Source: an uncultured beta proteobacterium
GTDB taxonomy: Bacteria; Pseudomonadota; Gammaproteobacteria; Burkholderiales; Burkholderiaceae_C
DNA length: 64,000 bases
Reading direction: 5' to 3'
Assembly (NCBI GenBank): GCA_903886275.1
Contig: CAISLN010000038.1
Span: forward strand, 143,439 to 207,438
Numbering within the stretch: the stretch's first letter is position 1; the number at the start of each line of letters is the position of its first letter. The notes beneath the pieces are model-generated. The model saw nothing but the letters and a program-made list of their open reading frames with translations, made no database searches and was not told the origin of the DNA. The translations under genes and the position numbers were made by a program. Positions 7,695 to 17,031 of the stretch are shown here, piece after piece.

Positions 7695-9503
7695 ATGACA
7701 AACCCCACCCCGTCACAACGGGCCACGGCCTGGCTGGACGCCTTTGGCACAGCGTTGGAAAAGCGCGATCTGCAGGCAGTCGACGCCCTGTTTGCAGACG
7801 ACTGCTACTGGCGCGACCTGGTCAGCTTTAGCTGGAACATCTGCACCCAAGAGGGCCGGGGCGCCATTCGCGCCATGCTGGAAAACCGCCTGGCCGATGT
7901 GGCACCTACCGACTTCGCGCTTGAAGGAGAAGCGAGTGAGGCCGGTGGCGTGATCGACGCCTGGTTCACCTTTGCCACAAGGCTGTCGCGCGGGCGCGGC
8001 CATCTGCGGCTCAAAACCACGGATGCCGGCGACAAGGGCTGGACCCTACTGACCAGCATGGTCGAACTCAAGGGCTTTGAGGAGAAGACCGGCACCCACC
8101 GCGTGATGGGCGCAGAGCACGGCATACACCCCGGGCGCAAGACCTGGCAAGAGCGGCGCCAGGAAGAGCTGGCGAATCTGGGCTATAGCGAGCAGCCCTA
8201 TGTGGTGATCATTGGTGGTGGCCAGGGCGGCATCATTTTGGCGGCACGCCTGCGCCGCCTGGGTGTGCCCACGCTGGTCATCGAGCGCAACGAGAAGCCC
8301 GGCGACAGCTGGCGCAAGCGCTACAAAAGCCTGTGCCTGCACGACCCGGTCTGGTACGACCACCTGCCCTACATTCCCTTCCCCGACGACTGGCCGGTGT
8401 TCGCGCCCAAGGACAAAATTGGCGACTGGCTGGAGATGTACGCCAAGGTGATGGAGCTGAACTACTGGGGATCGACCACGGCCAAGAGCGCGCACTTCGA
8501 TGAGGCCGCGCAAGAGTGGGTGGTCGAGGTCGAACGTGCCGGTGAAAAGGTCACACTCAAGCCCAAACAACTGGTGTTTGCCCTCGGTGTTTCGGGCTAC
8601 GCCAATGTGCCCAAAATTGAGGGTGCGGAATCCTTTGAGGGCGATCAGCACCACAGCAGCAAACACCCCGGACCGGAACAGTACAAGGGCAAAAAGGTAG
8701 TGGTGCTGGGCTCCAACAATTCGTCGCACGACATCTGCGCAGCCCTTTGGGAACAGGGCGTGGATGTGACCATGATTCAGCGCAGCAGCACCCACATCGC
8801 GCCCAGCAAATCGCTGATGGAGCTGGCGCTCGGTGGCCTGTACAGCGAGCAGGCGATTGCGAACGGCATAGACCACCACAAGGGCGATCTGATCTTTGCC
8901 AGCGTGCCCTACAAGATCATGCACACCTTCCACATCCCGGTGTATGACGAGATGAAGAAGCGCGATGCCGACCTGTACGGCCGCCTGGAAAAGGCCGGCT
9001 TCATGCTGGACTTTGGCGACGATGGTTCGGGCCTCTTTATGAAGTATTTGCGCCGAGGCTCCGGCTATTACATCGACGTGGGCGCGTCTGAGTTGGTGGC
9101 CAATGGCAGCATCAAACTGCGCAGCCATGTGGACATCCAAAAGGTCAACCCCAAGTCGGTCACGCTGACCGACGGCAGCGAGTTGCCGGCCGATGTGATC
9201 GTCTACGCCACAGGTTATGGCTCCATGAACCAATTCCTGTCGGACATCGTTTCACCCGAGGTAGCCAACCGCGTCGGCAAGGTCTGGGGCCTGGGCTCCA
9301 GCACCACCAAAGACCCCGGCCCCTGGGAGGGCGAGCTGCGCAATATGTGGAAGCCCACCCAGCAGCCGCAGCTCTGGATACACGGCGGCAACCTGCACCA
9401 AAGCCGCCACTATTCACAATTTTTATCGCTGCAACTGAAGGCGCGTTTTGAGGGGCTAGACACGCCGGTGTATGCGCAGGCGGGGGTGCATCACCTGCGC
9501 TAA
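7695..9503 (+). CDS. Flavin-containing monooxygenase with N-terminal NTF2-like domain
   Basis: Probable NAD(P)H-dependent FAD monooxygenase of 602 residues. Residues 1-150 form an NTF2/SnoaL-like fold (AWLDAFGTALEKRDLQAVDALF, CYWRDLV). From about 170 comes the FAD Rossmann motif VVIIGGGQGG, then GDSWRKRYKSLCLHDPVWYDHLPY, the nucleotide-binding motif VVLGSNNSSHD and the late ATGYGSMNQF. The ATG at 7695 has AGGAG ten bases upstream. The substrate is not predictable; relatives oxygenate heteroatoms or act as Baeyer-Villiger enzymes. The sigma-54-like promoter and tandem upstream sites imply tightly inducible expression. Confidence 0.85.
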   Translation: MTNPTPSQRATAWLDAFGTALEKRDLQAVDALFADDCYWRDLVSFSWNICTQEGRGAIRAMLENRLADVAPTDFALEGEASEAGGVIDAWFTFATRLSRGRGHLRLKTTDAGDKGWTLLTSMVELKGFEEKTGTHRVMGAEHGIHPGRKTWQERRQEELANLGYSEQPYVVIIGGGQGGIILAARLRRLGVPTLVIERNEKPGDSWRKRYKSLCLHDPVWYDHLPYIPFPDDWPVFAPKDKIGDWLEMYAKVMELNYWGSTTAKSAHFDEAAQEWVVEVERAGEKVTLKPKQLVFALGVSGYANVPKIEGAESFEGDQHHSSKHPGPEQYKGKKVVVLGSNNSSHDICAALWEQGVDVTMIQRSSTHIAPSKSLMELALGGLYSEQAIANGIDHHKGDLIFASVPYKIMHTFHIPVYDEMKKRDADLYGRLEKAGFMLDFGDDGSGLFMKYLRRGSGYYIDVGASELVANGSIKLRSHVDIQKVNPKSVTLTDGSELPADVIVYATGYGSMNQFLSDIVSPEVANRVGKVWGLGSSTTKDPGPWEGELRNMWKPTQQPQLWIHGGNLHQSRHYSQFLSLQLKARFEGLDTPVYAQAGVHHLR

Positions 9504-9543
9504 AAGGCTTGCCACGCGGATTGGTTAACGTGACACCGCTTGT

Positions 9544-9571
9544 CGTCATGCCTGCGTAGGCGGGAATGACG
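9544..9571. repeat. REP-like inverted repeat downstream of the monooxygenase
   Basis: CGTCATGCCTGC-GTAG-GCGGGAATGACG forms a 12-base stem with two imperfect positions and a four-base loop. Partial copies of the right arm (GGGAATGAC, GGGAACGACGGGAGGGG) follow to about 9613. It resembles dispersed CGTCATTCCCGC-type palindromes of many proteobacteria and may also end the preceding transcript. Confidence 0.55.
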
Positions 9572-9655
9572 GGAGGGGGCAAGGGAACGACGGGAGGGGA
9601 TGCGGGAATGACAGTTAGGATGGGTGGACCGTCACACGTCATTCCCACTTTACCG

Positions 9656-10816
9656 ATGCCGCATTACCGCCAGTGGAGCGCAGCCTTTGCCTCCTATTTC
9701 ACCATCCTGGGTCTGTGGACCGCCTTTGGCCCCAGCGCCCTGATGGCCTCAAACCCCGGGGCCGCACCCGCCGCCCTGGCGGCCATGACCCTGGCCTATT
9801 TCGTGGCCACGCCCTTTGTGGGCGCACTGTGGAAGCACTTGGGTTTTTCCAGCACCCTGGTCTTGATGGGCGCGGGGGTTGCGCTCAGTCTGTGCGCCGC
9901 AGCCCTGCAGCCGCATTGGTTGGCCTGGTGCGTGCCCGCAGCCTTCTTCTTTGGCTCGGGCTCTTACACCCTGTGCGAAACCAAGATGCTCGAAGACCTG
10001 GCCCGCGTCGGTCAGGGCCATGCCTTTGGGCGGGCGCGCAAATGGGGCTCGTTTGGCTTTCTGGCAGCGGCCTCTTTGGGTGGCGCGGTGTTTTCGCTGG
10101 ACGGGCAAGGGTTTACGGTGTCGCTGGCCCTGTGCGCGCTGGCCTATTTCGCCTGCTGCGTCGCGCTGGCAGTAGCCTGTCGATCGGGCGGCGCAGCAGG
10201 GCAGGGCGAGCCTGCAGCACAAGCGCCAGCCGACAGCGCAGAGTCGCCAAGCAGCCCCAGACGCAAGTGGGCGGGCGCGGCTGCGGTCACCGGCATGCGT
10301 CTGGCCGAGGCCATCTCCACCACCTGGTTTGGCGCCTACTGGTTGCACACCGGCCACAGCCCGCTGCAGACCGGCCTGCTGTGCGCGCTGCCGGTGGCCG
10401 CAGAATTTGGGGCGATGTGGAAGGGCGGTAAATTTTTGCAGCGCTACAGCGCACCGGCCATGATGCTGATCTGCTGCATCGCCTCGGCCCTGCGTTGGTT
10501 CGCCACACCCTGGTGCGAACAGCTGTGGTGTGCGCTGCCGCTGCAGTCGCTGCACGCCTTTACCTTCGGCTTCTTTTATCCGGCCTCGCTGATCTGGCTC
10601 AAGCAGGCCTTTGCCACCGACTTCTTCCAGGCCCGCTATGCCACCGAGTCAGCGGCGCGCGCGCTGACCGCTGCGGTGAGCTATCTGGCGGCGGGTTGGG
10701 TCATCGCTTCCTACGGCTACGGCGCCGTCTTCGGTGTGAGCTGCGCGCTGGCCGTACTGTGCTGCCTGTGGTGGGTCAAGGTGCTGCGCAGCCCGGACAT
10801 GCAAGCGTCCTATTGA
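9656..10816 (+). CDS. MFS transporter, HcaT/MFS_1-like
   Basis: Inner-membrane transporter of about 386 residues with some 12 hydrophobic segments, for example FASYFTILGLWTAFGPSAL near the N-terminus and VSYLAAGWVIASYGYGAVFGV near the end. The overall layout resembles the 3-phenylpropionate/nucleoside transporter group (HcaT-like). The start at ATG 9656 (MPHYRQW) fits the first membrane helix, but its ribosome-binding site is weak; ATG 9620 is an alternative. The 3' end overlaps that of the convergent HNH gene by seven bases. Substrate unknown; it may take up the monooxygenase substrate, judged only from position. Confidence 0.75.
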   Translation: MPHYRQWSAAFASYFTILGLWTAFGPSALMASNPGAAPAALAAMTLAYFVATPFVGALWKHLGFSSTLVLMGAGVALSLCAAALQPHWLAWCVPAAFFFGSGSYTLCETKMLEDLARVGQGHAFGRARKWGSFGFLAAASLGGAVFSLDGQGFTVSLALCALAYFACCVALAVACRSGGAAGQGEPAAQAPADSAESPSSPRRKWAGAAAVTGMRLAEAISTTWFGAYWLHTGHSPLQTGLLCALPVAAEFGAMWKGGKFLQRYSAPAMMLICCIASALRWFATPWCEQLWCALPLQSLHAFTFGFFYPASLIWLKQAFATDFFQARYATESAARALTAAVSYLAAGWVIASYGYGAVFGVSCALAVLCCLWWVKVLRSPDMQASY

Positions 10817-11049
10817 GTCGCTGGCAGCGCTGCGTGGCGCAGGTTGTTGCAGCGATCATGGCTGATGGCCAGGTTTTCCACATGGCTGTTGCCGCCCTCG
10901 CTCAAGGGCTGGATATGCTCCAGCGTGGCCTCGGCGGGCGCCACATGTTCGCCACACATCCAGCAGGGCACCACGCCATGCAACTGGCGTGCAACCGTCT
11001 TGTACATTTTGTCCCTGGTGAGGCCGAGTTTGCTCATGGCGACTAGCAT
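10810..11049 (-). CDS. Small HNH endonuclease-domain protein
   Basis: About 79 residues, essentially one HNH module: CWMCGEH (first Cys pair), LEHIQPLSEGG (His of the beta-beta-alpha metal fold), ENLAISHDRCN (second His and Cys). Such minimal HNH proteins occur both as nicking nucleases and as stand-alone genes of unknown role. The start is uncertain: ATG 11049 or 11037. It is convergent with and slightly overlapping the MFS gene, and divergent from the radical SAM gene. Confidence 0.7.
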   Translation of the reverse strand: MLVAMSKLGLTRDKMYKTVARQLHGVVPCWMCGEHVAPAEATLEHIQPLSEGGNSHVENLAISHDRCNNLRHAALPATQ

Positions 11050-11132
11050 ACCCTGTGGGGAGGCGGGTAGCGGCGCACCCCAACCCACACAGTCCACAAT
11101 CCCTGCATTCCTGAACCCTTGAAGAGCGCACC

Positions 11133-12032
11133 TTGCCCACCACCATTCCCATTCGCTACATCAACCCGGTGTTTCGCCCGCCTAGCGAGGCGCAGTCGCT
11201 GATCCTGCCGGTGACCAACGGCTGCTCCTGGAACCAGTGCAGCTACTGCGAGATGTACACCGCGCCGCAAAAGAAGTTTGCCCTGCGCGACGAGGCCGAA
11301 ACGCTGGAGTCGCTGCGCCAGATCGGCGCACAGTTTCCCGGCCAGGTGCAGCGGGTTTTTCTGGGCGATGGCGATGCCATGGTGCTGTCCACGCGCCGCC
11401 TCATGGACCTGCTGCTGGCCATCAAGGAACAGCTGCCCAAGGTGCGGCGCATTTCGAGCTACTGCCTGCCGCGCAATGTGCGCAACAAGACGGTGGCCGA
11501 GCTCACCGAACTGCGCGCGGCCGGTCTATCGCTGGTCTATGTGGGCGCAGAGTCGGGCGACGATCTGGTGCTGCAAAAGATCCACAAGGGCGAGACCTTT
11601 GAGAGCACGCGCGACGCCCTGGACAAGCTGGGCCAGGCCGGCATGACCCGCTCCGTCATGCTGCTCAATGGCTTGGGCGGGCGCGTGCACTCGGCGCAAC
11701 ATGCGCTGCAATCGGCGCGCCTGGCCAACCTCACGCAGCCGGAATTTTTGGCCACGCTGGTGGTCAGCTTTCCACAGGGCGAGCAGCGCTTCCGAAAAAA
11801 TTACCCCGAATGGGAGCCGCTCGACCAAGCGCAACTGTTTGTGGAAATGCAGCAGTTCTTGCAGGCGCTGGAACTCAAACGCACGGTGTTCCGAAGCGAC
11901 CATGCCTCCAACTGGCTGGTGCTCAAGGGCGTGCTGGGTGCTGAGAAGGACCGGCTGCTGCAAGAAGTGGCGCAGGCGATTGCGCAGCCGGAGTCGGCGC
12001 CGCTGCGCGCACCGTGGCAACGCGGCCTGTAA
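11133..12032 (+). CDS. Radical SAM protein
   Basis: About 299 residues. The iron-sulfur cluster motif is GCSWNQCSYCEMY, a CX4CX2C spacing rather than the canonical CX3CX2C, known in some uncharacterised Elp3-like radical SAM groups. It is followed by AGLSLVYVGAESGDD and GMTRSVMLLNGLGG, as in the SAM barrel. No ATG precedes the cluster motif in frame, so a TTG at 11133 is the likely start, with GAAGAG upstream. Substrate unknown. Confidence 0.8.
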   Translation: MPTTIPIRYINPVFRPPSEAQSLILPVTNGCSWNQCSYCEMYTAPQKKFALRDEAETLESLRQIGAQFPGQVQRVFLGDGDAMVLSTRRLMDLLLAIKEQLPKVRRISSYCLPRNVRNKTVAELTELRAAGLSLVYVGAESGDDLVLQKIHKGETFESTRDALDKLGQAGMTRSVMLLNGLGGRVHSAQHALQSARLANLTQPEFLATLVVSFPQGEQRFRKNYPEWEPLDQAQLFVEMQQFLQALELKRTVFRSDHASNWLVLKGVLGAEKDRLLQEVAQAIAQPESAPLRAPWQRGL

Positions 12033-12276
12033 TTCCATTGCGCAGGCGAAAGGCGCCCGGCGTGGCGCTGTCCACGCGTTTGAAAAATTTGCCAAAGTTC
12101 GCTGCATCCTCCAAACCCCATTCAAGCGCAATGCTTTGTACCGACTGCGTGCGGTGCGCCAGCAGGCGCTTGGCGTCCAGCACCAGGCGCTGCGCGATAT
12201 AGGTTTTGGCATGGACCCCTGCGCCGGCCATGGTGGCACGGCTTGGATTTTTTTCGCCCATGGCCTGGCGCTCCAA
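12033..12276 (-). pseudogene. AraC-family regulator, C-terminal remnant
   Basis: The minus strand encodes most of a C-terminal AraC double helix-turn-helix: AKTYIAQRLVLDAKRLLAH, then SIALEWGLEDAANFGKFFKR and TPGAFR. There is no N-terminal sensing domain: the reading frame begins right after the stop of the upstream adaptor gene, and it runs past the usual AraC end into the antisense of the radical SAM gene without its own stop. It is therefore read as a remnant between two intact genes. Confidence 0.65.
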
Positions 12277-12279
12277 TCC

Positions 12280-13470
12280 TCAGCGCATTTGCCGCAGCGC
12301 CACTGCCGCACCATCGCGCAGGCTGCCCGGCGGGTACAGCACCACTTGCTGGCCGGGTTGCGGGCCGCTGCGCAACCAGGCGGTGGCGGCATTGCGGGCG
12401 GCCACGTCCACCGGCTGCAGGCGCACATGGCCTTGGTCCAACACATAGACCGCCTCACCGCTGCCCTGTGCAAACAGGGCGCCTAGGGGCAGCTGCACCG
12501 CGTCTGGCACGCGGCGCAAAAGGATGCGCACGGTCACCCGAAAGCCGTCGCCCACACGGGTCCATTCGGGCGCAGGCTGCTGCACCTCGATCAGCACATT
12601 GACGCGCTGCTCCTGCACACCCAGCGCCGACACCTTGGTAAAGCCGGCCGGCTCGATGCGGCGCACCCGGCCCTGCACCGCAGGGCCACCCCAGTTGTCT
12701 AGGCGCACCGGGCTGCCCAGGGGGATGCGCGCGGCCTCGGCGGTGAGCATTTCGCTGAGCACCTCCAGGTCAGACGGGTCGCCAATGTCCAGCAGGGCCG
12801 CACCGGCCAGCACGCTGGTGGCACTGGGCTGCGCCACCCGCAACACCAGGCCGCTGATGGGTGCGCGCAGGGTCTGGCGCTGCAAGCCGCCACGGCTACC
12901 AGAGGTCAGCGCGGCACTGGCCTGGGCGCGCTCTTGCACGGCGATGGCGCGCTCGGCCCTGGCCACTTCCACTGCCTGCAAGGCAGCGTTGACCGCCAGG
13001 CGGCTGTTGTCCAGGCCCGAGGGCGATACAAAGCCCTGGGCCTGCAACTGCTGGTCGCGCTGCAGCGCCAGCCAGACTTTTTGCAAGGCGGCGTCCGCAC
13101 CAGAGAGTGACGCCTGTGCGCGCGACACGCCCGCATCGGCGCCCTGTAGCCTTGCTGCAGCTTCTTGCTGGCTGCGCGCATCGAGCAGGGGCGACATCTG
13201 CGGTTGGAGTTCGGCCACCACATCGCCGGCGCGCACGGCATCGCCCTCGCGCAGCGCGATGCGCAGCAGCTGCGCGTTCACCGGGGCCGCGATGGTGTAA
13301 CGCTGCTTGAGGCGGGTGCGGCCCTCTTCGTCCAGGCTTTGTTCAAACACGCCCTGTGTCACGGCACCGGTCTCCACTTCCACCGGGCGGGGCTGGAAGG
13401 CCCATACCAGGGCCCACACCACCAGCAGCGCTGCGATAAGCCCCAATACCCACGACTTGTTGATCTGCAT
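12280..13470 (-). CDS. Periplasmic adaptor (HlyD/RND-MFP type) of an ABC exporter
   Basis: 396 residues. One N-terminal membrane anchor (VLGLIAALLVVWALVWAF), a lipoyl/barrel-sandwich half (IAAPVNAQLLRIALREGD), a long coiled-coil hairpin (about 95-200, rich in Ala, Gln and Arg), the second lipoyl half (LRAPISGLVLRVA) and a beta-barrel domain. It should link the inner-membrane permease to the periplasm or an outer-membrane channel. It starts two bases after the permease stop, last gene of an ATPase-permease-adaptor operon. No TolC-like gene is adjacent. The cargo is unknown. Confidence 0.88.
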   Translation of the reverse strand: MQINKSWVLGLIAALLVVWALVWAFQPRPVEVETGAVTQGVFEQSLDEEGRTRLKQRYTIAAPVNAQLLRIALREGDAVRAGDVVAELQPQMSPLLDARSQQEAAARLQGADAGVSRAQASLSGADAALQKVWLALQRDQQLQAQGFVSPSGLDNSRLAVNAALQAVEVARAERAIAVQERAQASAALTSGSRGGLQRQTLRAPISGLVLRVAQPSATSVLAGAALLDIGDPSDLEVLSEMLTAEAARIPLGSPVRLDNWGGPAVQGRVRRIEPAGFTKVSALGVQEQRVNVLIEVQQPAPEWTRVGDGFRVTVRILLRRVPDAVQLPLGALFAQGSGEAVYVLDQGHVRLQPVDVAARNAATAWLRSGPQPGQQVVLYPPGSLRDGAAVALRQMR

Positions 13471-13472
13471 AG

Positions 13473-15842
13473 CTACTCCCTTGTCTTGAGCGCGGCCACC
13501 AGGTCGAGCCGGTCTATGCGCCTGCGCACCAGCAGCGCGCTGGCCACGCCCGCCAGCAGCACACACAGGGCGGCGCCGGCATAGGTGCGTGCGCGTATGG
13601 TCACCGGAAACTCAAACTGGTCCGAGCGCAGCAGGTCCACCAGCAGATGGGTCAGGGCCCAGCCCATGGCCATACCCAGGGGCAGGGCCAGGGCCATGAT
13701 CAGCGCCAGCTCGCCCAGCAGCAACAGGGATACCTCGGCGCGGGTAAAGCCCAGCACGCGCAGGCTGGCCAGCTCCCAACTGCGCTCGGCAAGCGCAATG
13801 CGCGCGCTGTTGTAGACCACGCCAATGGCGATGACGGCGGCAAAGCCGGTGAGTAGGGCGCTCATGATGAGGATGTTGCGCGCCGTGATCTCCTGCATAT
13901 TGCGCAGCAGGGTGGCCTTGCTAAAGGCACCGGCCACACGCGGCATGGCCAGGCTGGCCTTGAGCACATCGTCCAAGGCGCGGCCTTGTACGGCCAAGGC
14001 AAACTGGCCCGCCACATCGCCTTCGCCCAGCAGGCGGTGCAGGGCCTGCAGCTCCATGAAGGCGTTGAGGCCCATCATGTCGCGCACCGTGCGCTGCAAC
14101 ACCACTTGGCGCGTGCGCCTTTGGCCCTCGCGGATTTCTACCGTCACGCTATCGCCTATGCGCAGCCCCAGCTTGTCGGCCAGACGCTCGGAGAGCATCA
14201 GGCCATCGGGTGGGGGAGACACAGCCTGCAGCTCCAGATCGACGATGCGCATGAGCTGCGGCTGTGCCACATAGCCCTGCAGCGCCACGCTTTTGGAATG
14301 CTGCCCATGGACCAGGCGCACCGCCACGCTGCGCGCCACCTCCACCTGCTGCACGCCGGGCAAGCGCGCCAACAGACGCGCGGCAGCGGCGTCCACCGGC
14401 TCGGTGGTCCACAGCAGCAGCTCGCTGCGCAGGCCCACTTCGAAGCTGGCTTCCACAATCACCTCGATCGCATCGCGAAAAAAATTGCCCAGCACGATGA
14501 TGGCCACCGCAGCGGCCATGCCGATCGCTGTCAGCCCCGAGCGCAGCGGGCGGCGCTCGATGTTGCGCAACACCATGCGCAGTGCCGGTGTGGCAGCCAC
14601 GCCGGGCAGGCGCTCCAGCAGGGAGGGGCGGTAGCGTCCGGGGGAGGCCGGGCGCATGGCCTCGGCCGGCGACAGGCGCACCGTGGCGGCAATGGCTGTG
14701 AGCGTGCCCAGCAGCAGAGTGGCCAGCACCACGGCCAGGCTGATGAGCATGAGGCCCGGTGCCACGCGGTGCGCAAAGGTGGGAAAGTGAAACACCTCGG
14801 CATACAGGCCCGTAATGAGGCTGCCCATCCACTGCCCCAGCAACAGGCCCAGCACATAGCCCGCCAAAACGATGGGCGCCACCAGCTTGAGGTAGTGCAG
14901 GGCAATGCTGCGGTTGCTATAGCCCAGCGCCTTGAGCGCGGCCACCTGCTCGCGCTGGGTGGCGATCAGACGCGCCACCACCACATGGATCAGAAAGGCC
15001 GCCACCGCCAAAAAGATCGAGGGCAGCAGCGTGCCCAGCGTGGTCTGCTCGCGGATTTCGTTGTCCAGCATGGCGTGCGAGATCTGCTCGCTGCGCTCTA
15101 CCGCGGGCAGGCCACCCACGCGCAGCAACTGCCGGTCAATCGCGTCAACCACTGCGGCGGCTTGCATGCCGGCGCTTAAGCGAAAGGCCGCGCGGTTGAA
15201 GGCACCGGTCATGTCCAGCAGGGCCGCGAGCAACTGCTGGTCCACCCAGAACACGCCAAAGCCGCGCGCATCGGGCATGCCCCAGAGGCCGGCGAATATG
15301 TATTCGGGCGACAGCGCAATGCCGGTGATACGCACCAGGCGCTGGCGCCCGTTGATGAGCGCCTGCACCGCACCACCGGCCTTGAGCCCATGGGCGCTGG
15401 CAAAGCCTTCGGACACCACCGCCTGCAGCTCGGCAGCGTTGCCTTGGGGCCAGCGCCCGGAGCGCAGGCTGACCCGGTTGAGCGTGGCCGGTCGCGCCCC
15501 ATCCAGCCCACTGTCCAGCCCTATGAACTGGCCCAGCACCGGGTCGGTGCTGGCGGGCATGGACACGCGCGCCACCGTCTCCACCGTGGTCTGCACCGCG
15601 CCGATGCCGGGCATTGCGCGCAGCGTTTGTGCCAGGGAATCGGGGGCGCGCTTGAGCGAGACAAAGACCTCGGCGAAGCGAGCGCTTTCGTAAAAGCTTT
15701 CACGCGCTGCGGCCAGCGACTCCACGGCAGACAGGCAGGCCACAAAGCCGCCAATGCCGCTGGCAATCACCAGTGCGATGGTGAGCGCCTGGCTTCCCAT
15801 CTGGCGCAGGTCGCGCAGCAGCTTGCGGTCAAGCGCCTTCAT
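13473..15842 (-). CDS. FtsX/MacB-type ABC permease
   Basis: 789 residues, the size of a duplicated FtsX permease (two FtsX modules, two extracytoplasmic domains). An N-terminal membrane helix ([22 protein letters not shown]) precedes a periplasmic domain; the first FtsX set is around [35 protein letters not shown], and a second set near the end contains [26 protein letters not shown]. Works with the ATPase upstream and the adaptor downstream. Such systems export lipoproteins, lipids, peptides or macrolides; no sequence feature here settles the cargo. Confidence 0.87.
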   Translation of the reverse strand: MKALDRKLLRDLRQMGSQALTIALVIASGIGGFVACLSAVESLAAARESFYESARFAEVFVSLKRAPDSLAQTLRAMPGIGAVQTTVETVARVSMPASTDPVLGQFIGLDSGLDGARPATLNRVSLRSGRWPQGNAAELQAVVSEGFASAHGLKAGGAVQALINGRQRLVRITGIALSPEYIFAGLWGMPDARGFGVFWVDQQLLAALLDMTGAFNRAAFRLSAGMQAAAVVDAIDRQLLRVGGLPAVERSEQISHAMLDNEIREQTTLGTLLPSIFLAVAAFLIHVVVARLIATQREQVAALKALGYSNRSIALHYLKLVAPIVLAGYVLGLLLGQWMGSLITGLYAEVFHFPTFAHRVAPGLMLISLAVVLATLLLGTLTAIAATVRLSPAEAMRPASPGRYRPSLLERLPGVAATPALRMVLRNIERRPLRSGLTAIGMAAAVAIIVLGNFFRDAIEVIVEASFEVGLRSELLLWTTEPVDAAAARLLARLPGVQQVEVARSVAVRLVHGQHSKSVALQGYVAQPQLMRIVDLELQAVSPPPDGLMLSERLADKLGLRIGDSVTVEIREGQRRTRQVVLQRTVRDMMGLNAFMELQALHRLLGEGDVAGQFALAVQGRALDDVLKASLAMPRVAGAFSKATLLRNMQEITARNILIMSALLTGFAAVIAIGVVYNSARIALAERSWELASLRVLGFTRAEVSLLLLGELALIMALALPLGMAMGWALTHLLVDLLRSDQFEFPVTIRARTYAGAALCVLLAGVASALLVRRRIDRLDLVAALKTRE

Positions 15843-15867
15843 GGCCGCCTCTTGTGGGGGTCTGCTC

Positions 15868-16632
15868 TCACCATGACAGTTGCGCCGGGGTCAGGCGCTG
15901 CGGCGGCACTTCGACGCTGGCCACGCGACCGTCGCTCAGGCGAATCACGCGGTCGGCCATGGCGGCTATTGCCGCGTTGTGGGTGATGACGATGGCGGTG
16001 GTGCCCAGCTCGGTGTTGATGCGGGCAATGACTTCGAGCACCAGCTTGCCGGTGGCATAGTCCAGCGCGCCGGTGGGCTCGTCGCACAGCAGCAGTTGTG
16101 GGCGCTTGACCACGGCGCGCGCAATCGCCACGCGCTGCTGCTCGCCACCCGATAGCTGCGAGGGGAAGTGGTCACGCCGCGGCGTCAAGGCCACCATCTC
16201 CAGCGCCTCATCTACCGGCATGGGCGCAGTGGCAATGTCGGTGACCAGGGCCACGTTTTCCTGCACGGTGAGGCTGGGGATGAGGTTGTAAAACTGGAAC
16301 ACAAAACCCACATGCTCGCGCCGGTAGCGGGTGAGGGCCTCGTCGCTGGCGCCGCTGAGCACATGGTCTAAAAAACGGACCTCGCCGCTGCTGGGGCGAT
16401 CCAACCCACCCAGGATATTGAGCAGGGTGGACTTGCCGCTGCCGGACGCGCCCAGTAGCACCAGGAACTCGCCGCTGTGCACTTCCAGGTCCACATCGCG
16501 CAGGGCATGCACCGCGCTGGGCCCGCTGCCGTAGGTCTTGCAAAGCCCTTGGATGCAGAGCACGGGCGGTTGAGGGGTGGGTGCTGTGACAGGCATTTTT
16601 TGATTGTGTGGCGGCGCAAAAGAACTGTCCAT
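15868..16632 (-). CDS. MacB/LolD-type ABC transporter ATPase
   Basis: About 254 residues. Walker [10 protein letters not shown], the Q-loop region [18 protein letters not shown], the signature [14 protein letters not shown], Walker [13 protein letters not shown] and the H-loop VITHN are all present, so it should be active. Start placed at ATG 16632, where GGGG lies just upstream; ATG 16596 is an alternative closer to the conserved core. First gene of the three-gene export operon. It is divergent from the MipA-like gene, and two strong inverted repeats lie in the shared upstream region. Confidence 0.88.
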   Translation of the reverse strand: MDSSFAPPHNQKMPVTAPTPQPPVLCIQGLCKTYGSGPSAVHALRDVDLEVHSGEFLVLLGASGSGKSTLLNILGGLDRPSSGEVRFLDHVLSGASDEALTRYRREHVGFVFQFYNLIPSLTVQENVALVTDIATAPMPVDEALEMVALTPRRDHFPSQLSGGEQQRVAIARAVVKRPQLLLCDEPTGALDYATGKLVLEVIARINTELGTTAIVITHNAAIAAMADRVIRLSDGRVASVEVPPQRLTPAQLSW

Positions 16633-16765
16633 ATCCCCAACCCCATAGGGCTTGCTCCGGCTTGAACCACCACCAGGCAGAGGGCGAGCTTTTCGGCTTG
16701 GGGTGATTTTTTGAGCCGCTCGGCCAGGCTGTCGGCACCTATGGATTTCTCTACACAGAAATTCC

Positions 16766-16791
16766 CTCTGGGAAAACTCCACTTCCCAGAG
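16766..16791. promoter_or_regulatory. Inverted repeat CTCTGGGAA-N8-TTCCCAGAG
   Basis: Two perfect 9-base arms (16766-16774 and 16783-16791) lie between the divergent export operon and the MipA-like gene. Half-sites are centred 17 bases apart. No T-run follows, so an operator is more likely than a terminator. The rest of the 16633-17031 gap holds the second repeat and no convincing gene. Confidence 0.5.
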
Positions 16792-16839
16792 ATCTGGTTT
16801 CCTGATGGAATGGCTACGAACCAAGGGGTAGCTTGCCTC

Positions 16840-16870
16840 CACCTTTCAAAACATTACAAATTGAAAGGTG
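16840..16870. promoter_or_regulatory. Inverted repeat CACCTTTCAA-N11-TTGAAAGGTG
   Basis: Perfect 10-base arms at 16840-16849 and 16861-16870 around an A/T-rich spacer. It is the second strong dyad in the gap between the export operon and the MipA-like gene. Half-sites are centred two helical turns apart (21 bases), as expected for a dimeric regulator. No regulator is encoded nearby. Confidence 0.5.
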
Positions 16871-17031
16871 ACTGCCGCTCGCGTTTGAAACGCCGTAACA
16901 GATATCGCAAATAATGCGACTCACCTCGGCAAACCCATTTTTGTGTATTGCAAAGAACGCAATATCTGAATGTCAACAGCATCCATGTCATGACCCTTTA
17001 TATGCATACCACCTTGGCACCCAAGCAGTCC

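Noticed and set aside
8046..9233. Minus-strand 395-codon frame opposite the monooxygenase
   Set aside because: No recognisable domain; the plus-strand gene has FAD and NAD(P) motifs.
13986..15179. Plus-strand 397-codon frame opposite the ABC permease
   Set aside because: Composition (Gln/His/Ala) is typical of a shadow; the minus-strand permease has membrane helices and operon context.
12280..16632. MacAB-TolC macrolide exporter
   Set aside because: The ATPase and permease are separate genes, whereas MacB is a fusion; no TolC homologue is nearby, so a specific drug-export name is not supported.
16711..16914. 67-codon plus-strand frame upstream of the MipA-like gene
   Set aside because: No ribosome-binding site or family, and it spans both dyads, which points to regulatory DNA.
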